Below, in pieces: positions 52,602 through 63,806 of a stretch of DNA of 64,000 nt (its first letter is position 1; each line of letters begins with the position of its first letter). A model generated the notes under the pieces. The model saw nothing but the letters and a program-made list of their open reading frames with translations. It searched no databases and was not told the origin of the DNA. Origin of the DNA: Sabellastarte sp. h YS-2021 (lineage: Eukaryota > Annelida > Polychaeta > Sabellida > Sabellidae); NCBI GenBank assembly GCA_964017235.1, contig OZ024931.1, forward strand, positions 101,698,221 to 101,762,220. Reading direction: 5' to 3'. The position numbers were made by a program, and so were the translations under genes.

Positions 52602-53503
52602 CAAACTTCCTTAATTATTTGTTTAAGGAGAAGGCTCTCAAGCCATCGACTATTGCTGGTTACAGGACAGCAATTGCTGATGGATTGGGTTTGAAAGGTG
52701 AAGATGTGTCAAAAAGTCTTGAGTTGAATAGGTTATTGTCAAGTTTTTACAGAGACAAACCAGTGGTTAATAGATCCATACCTTCTTGGGATTTGGCCTT
52801 GGTTTTGCAGGCTCTTACTAAACGACCCTTTGAACCTTTGGGGAAGGCTTCATTGAAGTTGCTTACCTTCAAGACAGTTTTCCTTTTGACTTTGGCATCA
52901 GGCAAAAGAAGAGGTGAAATTCATGCTTGGACTTTCTCTTCTCTTAGTTACAAAGAAAATTGGTCACAAGTAACTATTGCTCCATCAACTGCCTTTTTGG
53001 CAAAGAACCAGTTGGCGTCAGATGGGCCTACTGTCATTAAACCTGTAGTCATTCCAGCTCTCAAACCTCATTTGGACAGCAGTTTGACTCAAGATAGATC
53101 TCTTTGTCCTGTGAGGGCCTTGAAATACTATTTGGACAGAACAAAGGATTTAAGGAAGAATAAGAATCTTAATCTTTTGTTTGTAGCTATTAAGGAGGGT
53201 TTTACCAGAGATATTTCAAGGGCAACAATCTCTTCTTGGCTAAAACAGACTATACTTTTGGCTTATGAGGAGTCGGATTCTGAAACGCAGCAGTTGTGTC
53301 AGGTCAAAGCTCATGATGTTCGTTCTATGGCGGCTTCTTTGGCTTTTAAAGGAGGAGTTTCCTTAAGTGAGATTCTTGAAGCATGCTTTTGGAAGTCCCA
53401 CAATACGTTTACCAATTTCTACCTTAAGGACCTCTGTTGGCATAATGGTCAGATCTTGAAATTGGGTCCAATAGTATCTGCTCAGCATGTTATAAACTTA
53501 TGA
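50555..53503 (+). CDS. DIRS-C tyrosine recombinase frame, intact
   Basis: Open directly after the gag TGA (50552-50554) in the same frame as gag, through the RT/RNase H overlap, to 53503. The YR domain starts around GFSEEVAKRIKEPQRHSSRR (about 52460). Catalytic set: Arg in ASGKRRGEIHAW (52907-52909), HDVR (53312-53323), FWKSH, and Tyr in TNFYLKDL (53420-53422). About 655 codons precede the domain, and the only independent ATG early on (50597) has nothing to recommend it. Gag-UGA-YR readthrough, or a spliced or separate mRNA, could express it. An active integrase is likely. Confidence 0.88.
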   Translation: MLGARRPFIHILAGMGSQEGTSKGSDHFEGGLLSKFQAKTSIDKDSFNKEQIFEPGETAVFDKGGLSNDRQKSDNSSSKGHFPGILQSFVSCTKTRKKVASSNRFKCGKQLFTCTHFQNGNCRKYSRFAARRRVGNLTRPYRCILSHTNTPTVSEVSSLQCRRQIIPIHSLTLRNRYGSTRVHHGSKRGETDGSCRRHQDSSVHRRLVNESENKATMPREYPQVDSSCSKLGLDNKFRKIRFNSNSGNQVFGLQIRPQGGSCVSNSKENRSPSRKDSFHVESYSNISKGAHVTDWEHGFNGEDCTIGSSAYEASTMVPQDTLEVSSVSGYPSTSVSGSKTASSVVDQSLEPDEGFPTSSEGVQSPSIHRCFPKRLGGSFRASHSQWSVESGGVKTSHKHSRAKSSISSFKIIRKSASESKSADFHRQLFSGCLSEQTGRHPLSRNVCLNLENHGLDKCQGDPDSGKTHSRESQCLGRFSVKKRQGDSDRMGFESSSVQSNLPLLASTNGRFVCNKVESQATNVCVSCPRRSGLGNRCIEHLLGGSGRLCVLSSGSHTAGDSKDDHLQVQDNHDCPRVARDVLVLGSGGSVHETPSKASFVGESVDSTVQQQTSQQSGLFEPSCLASGVSPEGSRGFSEEVAKRIKEPQRHSSRRIYESRWSIFGKWCQENQVDISDPTIPNIANFLNYLFKEKALKPSTIAGYRTAIADGLGLKGEDVSKSLELNRLLSSFYRDKPVVNRSIPSWDLALVLQALTKRPFEPLGKASLKLLTFKTVFLLTLASGKRRGEIHAWTFSSLSYKENWSQVTIAPSTAFLAKNQLASDGPTVIKPVVIPALKPHLDSSLTQDRSLCPVRALKYYLDRTKDLRKNKNLNLLFVAIKEGFTRDISRATISSWLKQTILLAYEESDSETQQLCQVKAHDVRSMAASLAFKGGVSLSEILEACFWKSHNTFTNFYLKDLCWHNGQILKLGPIVSAQHVINL

Positions 53504-54024
53504 GTAGGTTTTTATAACTGTATAATACTTTATGTGTTTGAATATGTGAATAGTTGATACTTTGGGTTGGATACAATTATTAACCAATCTGCTTGTATTT
53601 TACTTTGTGATGGGTACAATTATTTATTAATCTGTCTGTATTTTACAGGATAGACGGCGTCGACCTGTATATATTGTACAGTTTGCGTAGCTTGGACCGT
53701 ACTTGGTGTTTATGACGCGTCAGCTGATAGTGGTACCAAGTGGGGTTCGACCTGATGTTAGTTCAGTTTGTAAAGTAGATGTTGTTCAACAAGTGCATTT
53801 AGTGGATTCAGAGCATTGTGAGAGTGTTCAACTGCATACTGCCTTCATTTAAAAGGTATGTTGTTGTGTTGAATGTTGTATGTTGGATTGTATGTGTTGC
53901 TGTTTGCATGTACATTTCACTATTGTCATGTTTACTGTTGGTTCTCACAATGTTGCTTGTTGTTGTTGGTAGGTGGAAGTTTTAATAAAAGAATTCCCTC
54001 CTTCCTGCAAGGCTGCATTCAGCT

Positions 54025-54117
54025 ACTGTTAGGAAATGGTAAGGGTATTTCGCTATAAAATTGGAAAATTTAATAGTAATTTAAATTTTTATTAGAAATA
54101 CTTACCATTTCCTAACA
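54025..54117 (+). repeat. DIRS-C ICR
   Basis: CTGTTAGGAAATGGTAAGGG, TATTTCGCTAT joined through AAAA to TTGGAAAATTTAATAG onward to TTACCATTTCCTAACA: complements of both termini. Confidence 0.93.
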
Positions 54118-54162
54118 CATGGATTTCCCTCCCGCCTCCCCGCAAGTCATTCTTTTACCTGC

Positions 54163-54374
54163 AACAAAAATAATGAGGTAAACAAAGGAGGTCAGGTGAC
54201 CTAATTGGCGGGAGGACGGACTACTGTAACCCAATGGCTTTATTAAGGTGGTTATATAACCTTAAAATCGCATCTCTGCGTTGGCCATTGGGTTGGATGG
54301 CTCCAACAAATAGCTACTGTTAGGAAATGGTAAGTATTTCTAATAAAAATTTAAATTACTATTAAATTTTCCAA
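54163..54374 (+). repeat. DIRS-C right ITR
   Basis: Inverted copy of 48629-48830, ending ATTAAATTTTCCAA. Intron sequence ATTTGTC follows. Confidence 0.9.
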
Positions 54375-54592
54375 ATTTGTCTATTTTCGACAACATACAA
54401 TGTTGTACATATGGCTATATTATAACATACACCTCAAATAAATAAAACTACAATGTTTTCACACATTATTTGAAAGCTGTACATCAGTTAAATTGACTTG
54501 CCAACTTGTAAAAGAAAATAAAGATGCAATTCCAAAACTGCATTCCAGCAATGGTTCATTGCTTTACTGATAGGTCATGTGACTCCATTTTT

Positions 54593-57500
54593 ATGTCAGC
54601 TGACTTGTCAGTCAGCTGACATTATGTCATCACTCTGCGGCGTGGGCGTACGCGTCCGCGTGAACAACTTCTTCTCCAAAACTACAAGGCCTAGAGACAT
54701 GCTGTTTTTTTTAAAAGATACCTTATCTATCGAGGATGAAAAATTGTTCAAGGCATGCAAATCTGTCTGTTCGTCTGTTTGCTAGAGACATTACAAGGGG
54801 GGTACCCCCACCAAAAGTGTGAAAATTTCAACTTTTTATCACAATTTTCTCAGTGACTATTGCAGGGATTTCTCTCATATCTTGCAGATATGTACTAGGC
54901 CAGAGGTAGATTCTCTTGTGTGAGTATGAGACCTGGATCTGTCTTACTTTTTTTTTAATAAATTTTTTTAATAATTTTTAATGCATTAAAATTCATGAAA
55001 TCATGCACTAAATCACTTGTAACTTCAAAAGTGTTGCATTTACAGCATTTTGTGAAAATATGTTGTTCAGCTACTTTTTTCATAGCTACAATATGCTGAG
55101 TAAGTTGGGTGTCTGTCTCAATAGCTAAGTGAGTAATAGCTACTTTTGGGCTTTTCAGTAACTTCCATTATGAGTAAAATCACTTGTAACTTAAAAACTA
55201 TTGCATTTAGAGAATTTCGTATAAATATGTTATTCAGCTACTTTTGGGCCAGCTATAACATAGTGAAATTTCAGACCTGTAGCTCATGGCATAGCTGAGT
55301 AATAGCTACTTTTAGGTTATCACTGTTGAGTAAATCGCTTATAACTTAAAAACTATTGCATTTAGAGAATTTCGTATAAATATGTTATTCAGCTACTTTT
55401 GGGTCAGCTATAACATAGTAAAATTTCAGACCTGTAGCTCATGGGATAGCTGAGTAATAGCTACTTTTAGGTTATCACTGTTGAGTAAATCGCTTATAAC
55501 TTAAGAACTATTGCATTTAGAGAATTTCGTATAAATATGTTATTCAGCTACTTTTGGGTCAGCTATAACATAGTAAAATTTCAGACCTGTAGCTCATGGC
55601 ATAGCTGAGTAATAGCTACTTTTAGGTTATCACTGTTGAGTAAATCACTTATAACTTGAAAACTATTGCATTTAGAGTATTTTGTTTAAATATGTTATTC
55701 ACCTATTTTGGGGTCAGCTATAACATAGTGAAGTTCCAGACCTGTGGCTCCTTGCATAGCTGAGTAATAGCTACTTTGAAGTTCTCACTATTGAGTAAAT
55801 CAGTTGTAATTGGAAAACTATTGCATTTAGAGAATTTCATATAAATATGTTATTCAGCTACTTTTGGGTCAGCTATAACATAGTAAAATTTCAGACCTGT
55901 AGCTCATGGCATAGCTGAGTAATAGCTACTTTTAGGTTATCACTGTTGAGTAAATCACTTATAACTTGAAAAGTGTTGCATTTAGAGCATTTTGTTAAAA
56001 TATGTTATTCAGCTACTTTTTTCATAGCTACAATATGGTGAGTAAGTTGGGTGTCTGTCTCAATAGCTAAGTGAGTAATAGCTACTTTTGGGCTTTTCAG
56101 TAACTTCCATCATGAGTAAAATCACTTGTAACTTAAAAACTATTGCATTTAGAGAATTTCGTATAAATATGTTATTCAGCTACTTTTGGGCCAGCTATAA
56201 CATAGTAAAATATCAGACCTGTAGCTCATGGCATAGCTGAGTAATAGCTACTTTTAGGTTATCACTGTTGAGTAAATCACTTATAACTTGAAAACTATTA
56301 CATTTAGAGTATTTTGTTTCAATATGTTATTCACCTATTTTGGGGTCAGCTATAACATAGTGAAGTTTCAGACCTGTGGCTCATTTCATAGCTGAGTAAT
56401 AGCTACTTTGAAGTTCTCACTGTTGAGTAAATCAGTTATAATTGGAAAACTATTGCATTTACAGAAATTTGTGCAAATATGTTATTCAGCTACTTTTGGG
56501 TCAGCTATAACATAGTGAAATTATAGACCTATAGCTCATGGCACAACTGAGCAATAGCTATTCTCAGGTACTGACTGTTGAGTAAATCAGCTATAACTTG
56601 AAAAATATTGCATTTGAAGTATTTTGTTGAAATATATTGTTCACCTACTTTTGGGTCAGCTATAACATAGTGAAATTACAGACCTATAGCTCATGGCATA
56701 GCGGAGCAATAGCTATTTTCAGGTTCTCACTATTGAGTAAATCAGTTGTAGCTTGAAAACTATTGCATTTACAGTAGTTTGCTTAAATATGTTGTTCACC
56801 TACTTTTGGGTTAGCTATAACATAGTAAAATTTCAGACATGTAGCTCATTGCATAGCTGAGTAATAGTTCCTTTGAGGTTCTCACTGTTGAGTAAATCAG
56901 TTGTAACTTGAAAACTATTACATTTAGAGTAATTTGTTAAATATGTTATTCACAGAATTTTTGGTCAGCTATAACATAGTGAAATTGCAGACCTCTATGT
57001 CATGGCATAGCTGAGCAATAGCTACTTTCAGGTTCTCACTGTTGAGTAAATCATTGTATCCACTGGATAGCCGCAGTGTGTAGAGAGAGATTTCACCATT
57101 ACTGCTCTGATGAAAAAAAATATTATAGCTAGCTTTCTTAAGTTTGCAGTATATATTAATAACCATAAAATGTTGTCTGGGAATATTTTTGGCCTCATTT
57201 TGAGAAACAAGATGGCCGCCACAGGTGTTTTTTGTCAGTCATGAAAAGTGCTTATATCTCCCTTATTATTGATCCTAGAGGTTTGGGATGATAAACCAAC
57301 CTGTAGGAAATCATGGGGTGGGAATCTTTTGGTGTGGTCAGATTTGACCTTCAATGACCCCTCCTTCAAGGTCAAACAAGGATAGCCAAACTTAAAAGTG
57401 CTTATAACTCGCTTATTATTGGTCCCAGAGGTTTGGGATGGTAAACAGACAGGAAATCATGGGCTGTGAATCTGGTGATATGGTCCGATTTGACCTTGGA

Positions 57501-58096
57501 ACCCTCCTTCAAGGTCAAATGAGGATAGCGAAAATTGAAAGTGCCTACAACTCGCTTATTATTGGTGACAGAGATTTGGGATGGTAAACCATCCCATAGG
57601 AAATCATTGGCTCGGAATCTTTGGTATGGTCAGATTTGACCTTTGGACCCCTCCTTCAAGGTCAAATGAGGACAGCCAAGCTTAAAAGTGCTTATAACTC
57701 ATTTATAATTGGTCCTAGAGGTTTGGAATGGTAAACCATAGGAAATCATGGGCTGGGAATGTATTTGTGTGGTTAGATTTGACCTTGGACCCCTTCTTCA
57801 AGGTCGAACGAGGATATTGCATTTGTAGTATTTCTTTAAATATGTTTTAACCTATTTTTTACACTTAAACAATTACCTTGTTATTTTCCTTCATAATACC
57901 ATTTACAGGGCACAATTTTTTTTCCTTTTCTACTGTCAGCTTCGGAATTTCTTTCGAACTTGCTGTTCAGTTACCATTTACTGTATTTCTGTACAGCCCT
58001 TTTCCTGATAATTATTCTGTCCTCTAATCACCTTCACAAATCAAAAACACTCAGTCAGCTGACACAGTGCCCGTTCACAGGCACTCTCCTCTTGTT
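54593..58096 (+). mobile_element. HINE copy C, complete (3.5 kb)
   Basis: 5' ATGTCAGCTGACTTGTCAG, leader, about 12 units of the 155-bp satellite (55170-57050) without the 930-bp order, about four 146-bp units (57230-57830), and the tail with hairpin GTGCCCGTTCACAGGCAC at 58067-58084 (one mismatch), ending CTTGTT at 58096. Half the size of copy A. Confidence 0.8.
55170..57050. repeat. 155-bp satellite core of HINE copy C
   Basis: Same unit as 4560-9990. At about 55970-56110 the leader-type segment (GTGTTGCATTTAGAGCATT to CTTCCATCATGAGTAAAATC) recurs inside the array, so part of the leader has been re-duplicated. Confidence 0.88.
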
Positions 58097-58292
58097 ATGG
58101 ACTAGTTGTCAAAACGCCGAAAATATATTTCACAATGCTGAATAACCCTTCACTTTTAAAAGTTATTCTCTCATTATTATACAAATATGTTAATATCTTT
58201 GTAATCGGATTTTGTAAAAATACAACAAATTGTCGTTCATAATAGACCTAGCAAACAATAGTATTGGAAGTAGCAAGTGTCGTGACAGCACT

Positions 58293-58606
58293 ATTTTTCA
58301 GTGCCTTTCATAATGAGTAAAATCACTTGTAACTTGAAAACTATTACATTTAGAGAATTTTGTATAAAATATGTTATTCAGCTACTTTTGGGTCAGCTAT
58401 AACATAGTAAAATTGCAGACCTGTAGCTCATTGCATAGCTGATTAATAGCAACTTTGAGGTTATCACTGTTGAGTAAATTGCTTGCAACTTCAAAACTAT
58501 TGCATTTAGAGTATTTCGTTTAATACGTTTTTCATGTACTTTTGGGTCAGCTATAACATAGCAAAATTGCAGACCTGTAGCTCATGGCATAGCTAAGCAG
58601 TAGCTA
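58293..58606 (+). mobile_element. HINE satellite fragment E, left of DIRS-A5
   Basis: Starts mid-leader (TTTTTCAGTGCCTTTCATAA TGAGTAAAATC) and holds two 155-bp units. DIRS-A5 interrupts it at AGTAGCTA. The continuation would lie beyond the window. Confidence 0.75.
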
Positions 58607-58800
58607 TTTTATTGCGTTAATACATCCTATCCAATGGACAATTGCTAATCCGGTCAGCGCAGACCGGCCAGCAAAACGTACGAAAAATATATCCTGTGTT
58701 TCCACCGGCCGGCCAGTCCCAGTACTGTGCACTCACCAGGTTGCGCATCATACTTCCTTCCTGTCTAGACAGTGTGACATCATAACATCTTTTTCGTCTG
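58607..58800 (+). repeat. DIRS-A5 left ITR
   Basis: Matches 12076-12270 with more substitutions. Confidence 0.85.
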
Positions 58801-58927
58801 GCACACGTATTGTGCAGATGGATTTTGTGAAATTGTTGGAAGTTTCATTATTTGTCGAATGATGGTTTTTCTACAGAATTGGACTTTATTTTACCGTTGC
58901 TTCATTATGTGAGTATTCAGGACAAAC

Positions 58928-60898
58928 ATGGCGTCTCCTGGTCAAACATGGGGACTGTGTGGCCATTTGATGGCTGGTTTTGATAAACTTTCAGTTTGTG
59001 CTAGATGTAGAGACAAGAAGAAGGGTTCTGATCCCTGTGTTAAAGACAAGGTTTGTCCTCATTGTGATATACTCACGGAAGAGCAAAAGCTTCGACTGGC
59101 CACATCAGTTTATCAGAAGGAGAAGCGAGAATTAAAGACCCAGACAGAAGAGTTGAGTGGCACCCAAGTCCCTTGTCTCTGTTATAGGGTAGCGAAAGAC
59201 ATTGGGGTTAAAAGCTCAGAAGAGGTGAGTACCACCCCTGCGGGTGCGAAAACCAAGAAGATGGATAAGAGCTTGGAAGCGGTGAGTAGCACCCCTGAGG
59301 GTGCGAAAGCCAAAAAGACACAGAAAACCCCAGACATCACAGTGGCCAAGGAAAAGAGCAAGAAATGGCACTCTTCACCGGCTAGATCTTCCAAAAGGAC
59401 CACTGATAGTAAGCTGGAAGCCATGGATCTTACGTGGTCAGAGCAATTCAGCAGATTAGAAGCTATGCCTCTCTCCAAGTCCTTCAGTCAACCTGAACCA
59501 TTATTCCAGCCGGTTAAGATCACTCCAGTGAAGCCCCCACCAGCTGGTGCTGTGGATAATACAGAACCCTTCTTTGCACCGACCAGATCTACCGACCAAC
59601 CAACCTCTTCTCAGCAACAGGCTTCAGACCGACCTCAGCCAGTGGACTGACCATTATCTACCAACCAGCCCTCCACCGATCCAGTGACTAAACCCTCAGA
59701 CCTACCTACCCTCAGATTCGGATATGGACACTGACTCTGTTACAGATACCGAATCTCTGCCACGTGTTATGGGCCACACTAAAGAGGATGAGCTCTCTGA
59801 TATTGAACAGGACATATTTCTCACTGATGCTGACCAGGCCTTGTCTGAGAAACAGAATTACAGAGAGACTGTGCGTGGAATAAGATCCTACATGGGTTGG
59901 TCACATATTCCAGATGTGGATTCTGATCTCTCGAGTTCTGAAGACAACCCTTTTGCAACACCCAAGCAACAATCGACTGGCAAGATCAGTGTGAACTTAC
60001 CAACAGACGGTTGGTTGTGTCGCAAGATGGATAGACTTAATTTGACTTTGGTTCAAGGGTACCCATCAAGAAGTTCTGAAGCTGGAGGCCTCCAGAAAGA
60101 TCAGTTTATATAGCCGGCCAAATCACAAGTGAAATGGTATGGACTCCATCCCAGTCAAGACAAACCGGCCAGATCTGTGTCCTGGCATTCTGAGGCTGCA
60201 AAGCTTAACAGTACTTACAGCAGGGTTGCCAGATCGTCTGGCCTCACTTCACCGGCCCCAGCATCGCGTACCATCTCACAGGACATGCTCAGAAGGTGGG
60301 AAAAGAGTGCCAGGGAAGCTACATACATTTGTAATCAGGCTGCCGGTCTAGGTCGTTGTTTAAACAATCTCAGTTAAAGATCGTGCAATCAGAACACAGC
60401 AAGGGCAAGTCAGCAGACAAGGTCAGTGGAGCCACAGAAAAGCTACAGTACTTGATGATTTTCAAATCTTCTATTATATAATGCATGGCCAAAACAATGG
60501 AACATTTGTCAGACTTTGCTTTTGTCAGTATGTTCAACTTCACTCTTGCTCGTTGAGATTTTTATTTGGCTCACATGAAATCTGGAATTAAGCAGGACAC
60601 TCTGGCTTCCTTATGTCAGGCTCCAATGGACTTACCCACCTTATTTCCAGACAGCATACTGAAGAAAGCAGAAGACGACATCTCCAAGTTTGAGGATAAG
60701 GGATATTCTCATGCAAGCATTTCAGGTTGCAAGGATTCACGTTATGATCCATACAAGAGGGCGGACCAGTCATCTTATGAGTCCAAGTCTGGTAAACCAG
60801 TCTGGAAAAATATTGGTCGGGCACATAAAAAGAAAGGCAGGATCCAGACAGGAAAGTTTTCATCACGTCAGGCCAAGGGTCAGTCTGCTTATAAATGG
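58928..60898 (+). pseudogene. DIRS-A5 gag-like ORF1, decayed
   Basis: ATG 58928 (MASPGQTWGLCGHLMAGFDK); Cys/His domain complete (CGH, CARC, PC, CPHC). An internal repeat EVSSTPEGAKAKK-like occurs two or three times at 59220-59330. TGA at 59648-59650, a shift before 59724, TAG at 60111-60113, another shift near 60371 and TGA near 60554. The C-terminus ends AAA TGG CAA: the family gag stop TGA has become TGG, so gag here runs straight into the cysteine-rich segment. Confidence 0.85.
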
Positions 60899-61003
60899 CA
60901 ATCAATGTGTAACTTACTTGTTTCCAAGCAGACTGACCGGGAGCAAGCAACAGACACCAGAACAGACAATAAACTATTTTCAAAAGACACTTGGAAAGCC
61001 AGT

Positions 61004-61189
61004 TGTTGCAAATACTGTACCTACTACACCAGGGCTTTCACAAAAGAAAGATGTAAGTCCTGGCGTGTCAGGTGGTTATCAAAGTTGCAAATTAAAATAT
61101 GTGAAAGATGTTTTCTGTGTCGATCAATTGTCTTTTGTAAAGCCTGTAACAAATGTCAAACATGTTGCCTCAAATCTGCCTGTAGGGGC
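61004..61189 (+). pseudogene. cysteine-rich segment, DIRS-A5
   Basis: Continuous with gag because the stop is TGG. It reads SCCKYCTYYTRAFTKER, KICERCFLCRSIVFCKAC, then NKCQTCCLKSACRGQT. All second-cluster cysteines match A4. The frame stays open to 61633, overlapping RT. Confidence 0.55.
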
Positions 61190-63150
61190 CAGACTTCAAA
61201 ACTGTTGGAAAAATTGGCTGGATTTGGGTGTCGGTCTGAAAGTAGTTCATATCCTCAAAGAGGGCTACACTCTCCCCTTTTAGACCCAGCCGAACTTGGC
61301 AAGATCTCCCATAATAAGCTGTTATGTCAATCCCCACAGGAACCTCTACCTGTTGGAGGCATTACATCAGCTTATAGACAAAAACGCAGTAGAGCTAGTA
61401 AACAATCAAAGATCTCTGGGGTTTTTCAACTGGCTGTTTTTAGTGCCCAAACCCAACAACAGGTGGAGACCTATACTAGATCTGAGCAATTTGAACCAAT
61501 TCCTCAAGGTGCAAAAATTCAAAATGGAGACACCGGAAACCATCAGGACCTCCCTCCAACAAGGGGAGTGGGTGACCTCAATAGTACGCCTACTTCCACA
61601 TACCAATACAGGAACAATCCAGGAAATATCTGAGATTTCATGTCCAGGGCAAAACGTACCAGTTCAAAGCACTACTGTTTGGCTTGTCCACAGTCCCCAT
61701 GGAGTTCACTGTGATAGCCAAGGAGGTGAAACTGTTGGCCATACACAAGGGTATAAGAACCCATCAGTACCTAGACGACTGGTTGAGCCAGGTCCCACCA
61801 AAATTGTCTCCAGCATACATAGGATTTAGTGAAAATGTGTCAAGATTTGGGTTGGCTTCAACTTCATAGGCTACCAGTTCGATCTCAGGTCCGGTCGGGT
61901 CCGACCAACACCGGACTGGTGGCAGAACCTTCAAGAAAAAATAGACACTGCTGTCCCTACTGGCTTGTCCGGTCTGGCATTTCATGTCCTTGATAGGTCT
62001 GCTGACAGCCACAGAGAAACAAGTTCACCTAGGTCGACTGCATATGAGACGCATACAGTTGCATTTGAAAAACAACTGGAGGATACCGGAAACACTGGAA
62101 AAGGTGATTCCTATTCCCAGGTCCCTGCACCCCCATTTACAATGGTGGCTGAAAGAAGACAATGTTCTCCCAGGCCAATCACTATACCCAATAAAACATG
62201 CTCTACAAATATTTACAGACTCATCAAAAGAAGGGTTGGGCGTTCACTTAAACGAGCACACTGCAAGAGGAACCTGGTCTCTTCCGGAATGCAAGCTGCA
62301 TATAAACTATGAACTAAAAGCAGTCTTTCTAGCCTTAAAAGAGATCAAACATCTCTGTTCAGACAGGATAGTACTGGTAGCAATCGGCAACACCACAGTG
62401 GTGTCATACATAAACAAGGAAGGAGGCATGAGGTCTGGTCCACTGTGTGCCCTACTGTGGAGAATGTTAACCTGGTGTTCCAGGAAGCAATTAATCCTCA
62501 AAGCCCGACACATACCAGGCTGGCTGAATGTGGTAGCAGACAAGCTATCCAGACTAGGTCAGACCATCCAGACACAGTGGTCCCTCCTTTCAAAGGTTTT
62601 TCAGCCAATATGCAGCAGGTGGCACCGACCCCAAATAGACGTATTTGCAACAAGGTTCAACAACAAGTTGCCCCTGTTTGTGTCTCCAGTGCCGGATCCC
62701 CTGGCCTCAGCAGTGGATGCACTCAGTCTGCCATGGGAGGATCTGGATGCATACCCTTTTCCACCAGCAGCCATATTGGGCAAAGTGGTGGAGAACTTGC
62801 AGGACTCCCCTTGCAAGAGAATCATTCTGATTGCTCCGGGGTGGCCCAACATGCCTTGGTTTTGGGATCTAGTGGCCATGTCCAGCCAAATCCCACTGAG
62901 TCTGCCCAACCTACCCAACCTGTTGACACAGCCCTTCAATCAGACCCCTCACAGAAATCTGACAAATCTAAATCTCCATGCATGGCTCCTAGAGCCTCAG
63001 CTATCAAGGAGCAGGGCTTCTCTGAGGCAGTGGCACCAAGAATTGAGGCTCCTCAAAGAGGATCAACCAGATCAGTCTATGAGGCAAAGTGGACCATTTT
63101 TACCTTATGTACCTGTTTCAGGACAGGAAGTTACAGCCCAGCACCATTGA
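61190..63150 (+). pseudogene. DIRS-A5 RT / RNase H / Dam-like, decayed
   Basis: RT begins NLPVGARLQNCWKNWL. TAG in LPF-R at 61281-61283. Open to about 61580, where a small deletion shifts the frame. YLDD is at 61768-61779 in another frame, followed by another shift near 61800. From 61984 it is open to 63150: RNase H TDSS, ELKAV, but AIGNTT instead of ATDNTT (the third catalytic Asp is now Gly), ADKLSR; Dam-like DVFATRFNNKLP, PFPPAA and GWPNMPWFWDL. Inactive. Confidence 0.85.
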
Positions 63151-63806
63151 TGGTAACAGGTCAGCCATTGCTGATAAACTGGGAAACTCACCCATTAATA
63201 TCAGCAAAGATGAAAATCTCACTTGTCTCCTGGATAGTTTCCACAGAGACAGACCCAAAGGCCGGAGGAGAATTCCCTCCTGGAACCTCTCCCTGGTTTT
63301 ACACCAGCTGACAAAGGCTCCATTTGAACCAATTAAAGAGGCCTCTGAGAAGCATTTGACCTTCAAAACAGTTTTCCTCTTGGCCCTTGGGTTGGGCAAG
63401 CATAAAAGTGAGATACATGCTTGGCAGAACAAAAACATTAGACACCAATCTGATTGGTCAAAGGTGTCCCTGTACCCATCACCCAGCTTTCTTTCAAAGA
63501 ATCAGCTGGGCAAAGAGGGTCCAGACAGTGTGGCCCCAGTGGTTATACCAGCCTTGGCCCCCAACTCTGGATAGGTCCCTCAAGTCTGACAGGTCCCTCT
63601 GTCTGGTCAGAGCATTGCGCTACTATTTGGACAGGACGTCATACCTCAGGCAGAATAAGGAGTTGGTTTTTGTCTCCTTTAAGAAAGGTTTCGACAAAGA
63701 CATCTCACCTGCCACTATCTCCTCATGGATCAAACAGACTGTCATCCTATGCTATGAACTCTCGGACCAGGAGGCCCAAAAAAAATTTAAAAAAAAAACA
63801 AACTGA
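62960..63806 (+). pseudogene. DIRS-A5 tyrosine recombinase, truncated
   Basis: Domain from KEQGFSEAVAPRIEAPQRG; a deletion near 63103 (FTKWCL to MYLF) shifts the frame. Box I reads GLGKHKSEIHAW, so the catalytic Arg is His. An extra C near 63560 shifts again. After ELSDQEAQ at about 63778 the sequence jumps to A-rich 3' UTR, deleting H-x-x-R and the Tyr nucleophile. Dead in several ways. Confidence 0.85.

Larger units (their letters stand above)
48629..54374 (+). mobile_element. DIRS-C retrotransposon, nearly intact (5.75 kb)
   Basis: A third DIRS family: ends TTTTATAGCGAAATACCC and ATTAAATTTTCCAA, ITRs about 48629-48830 and 54163-54374, ICR 54025-54117. gag has one extra base; RT/RNase H (751 codons) and YR (open from 50555 to 53503) are intact with all catalytic motifs. 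Best-preserved mobile element here and probably the youngest DIRS. Confidence 0.94.
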
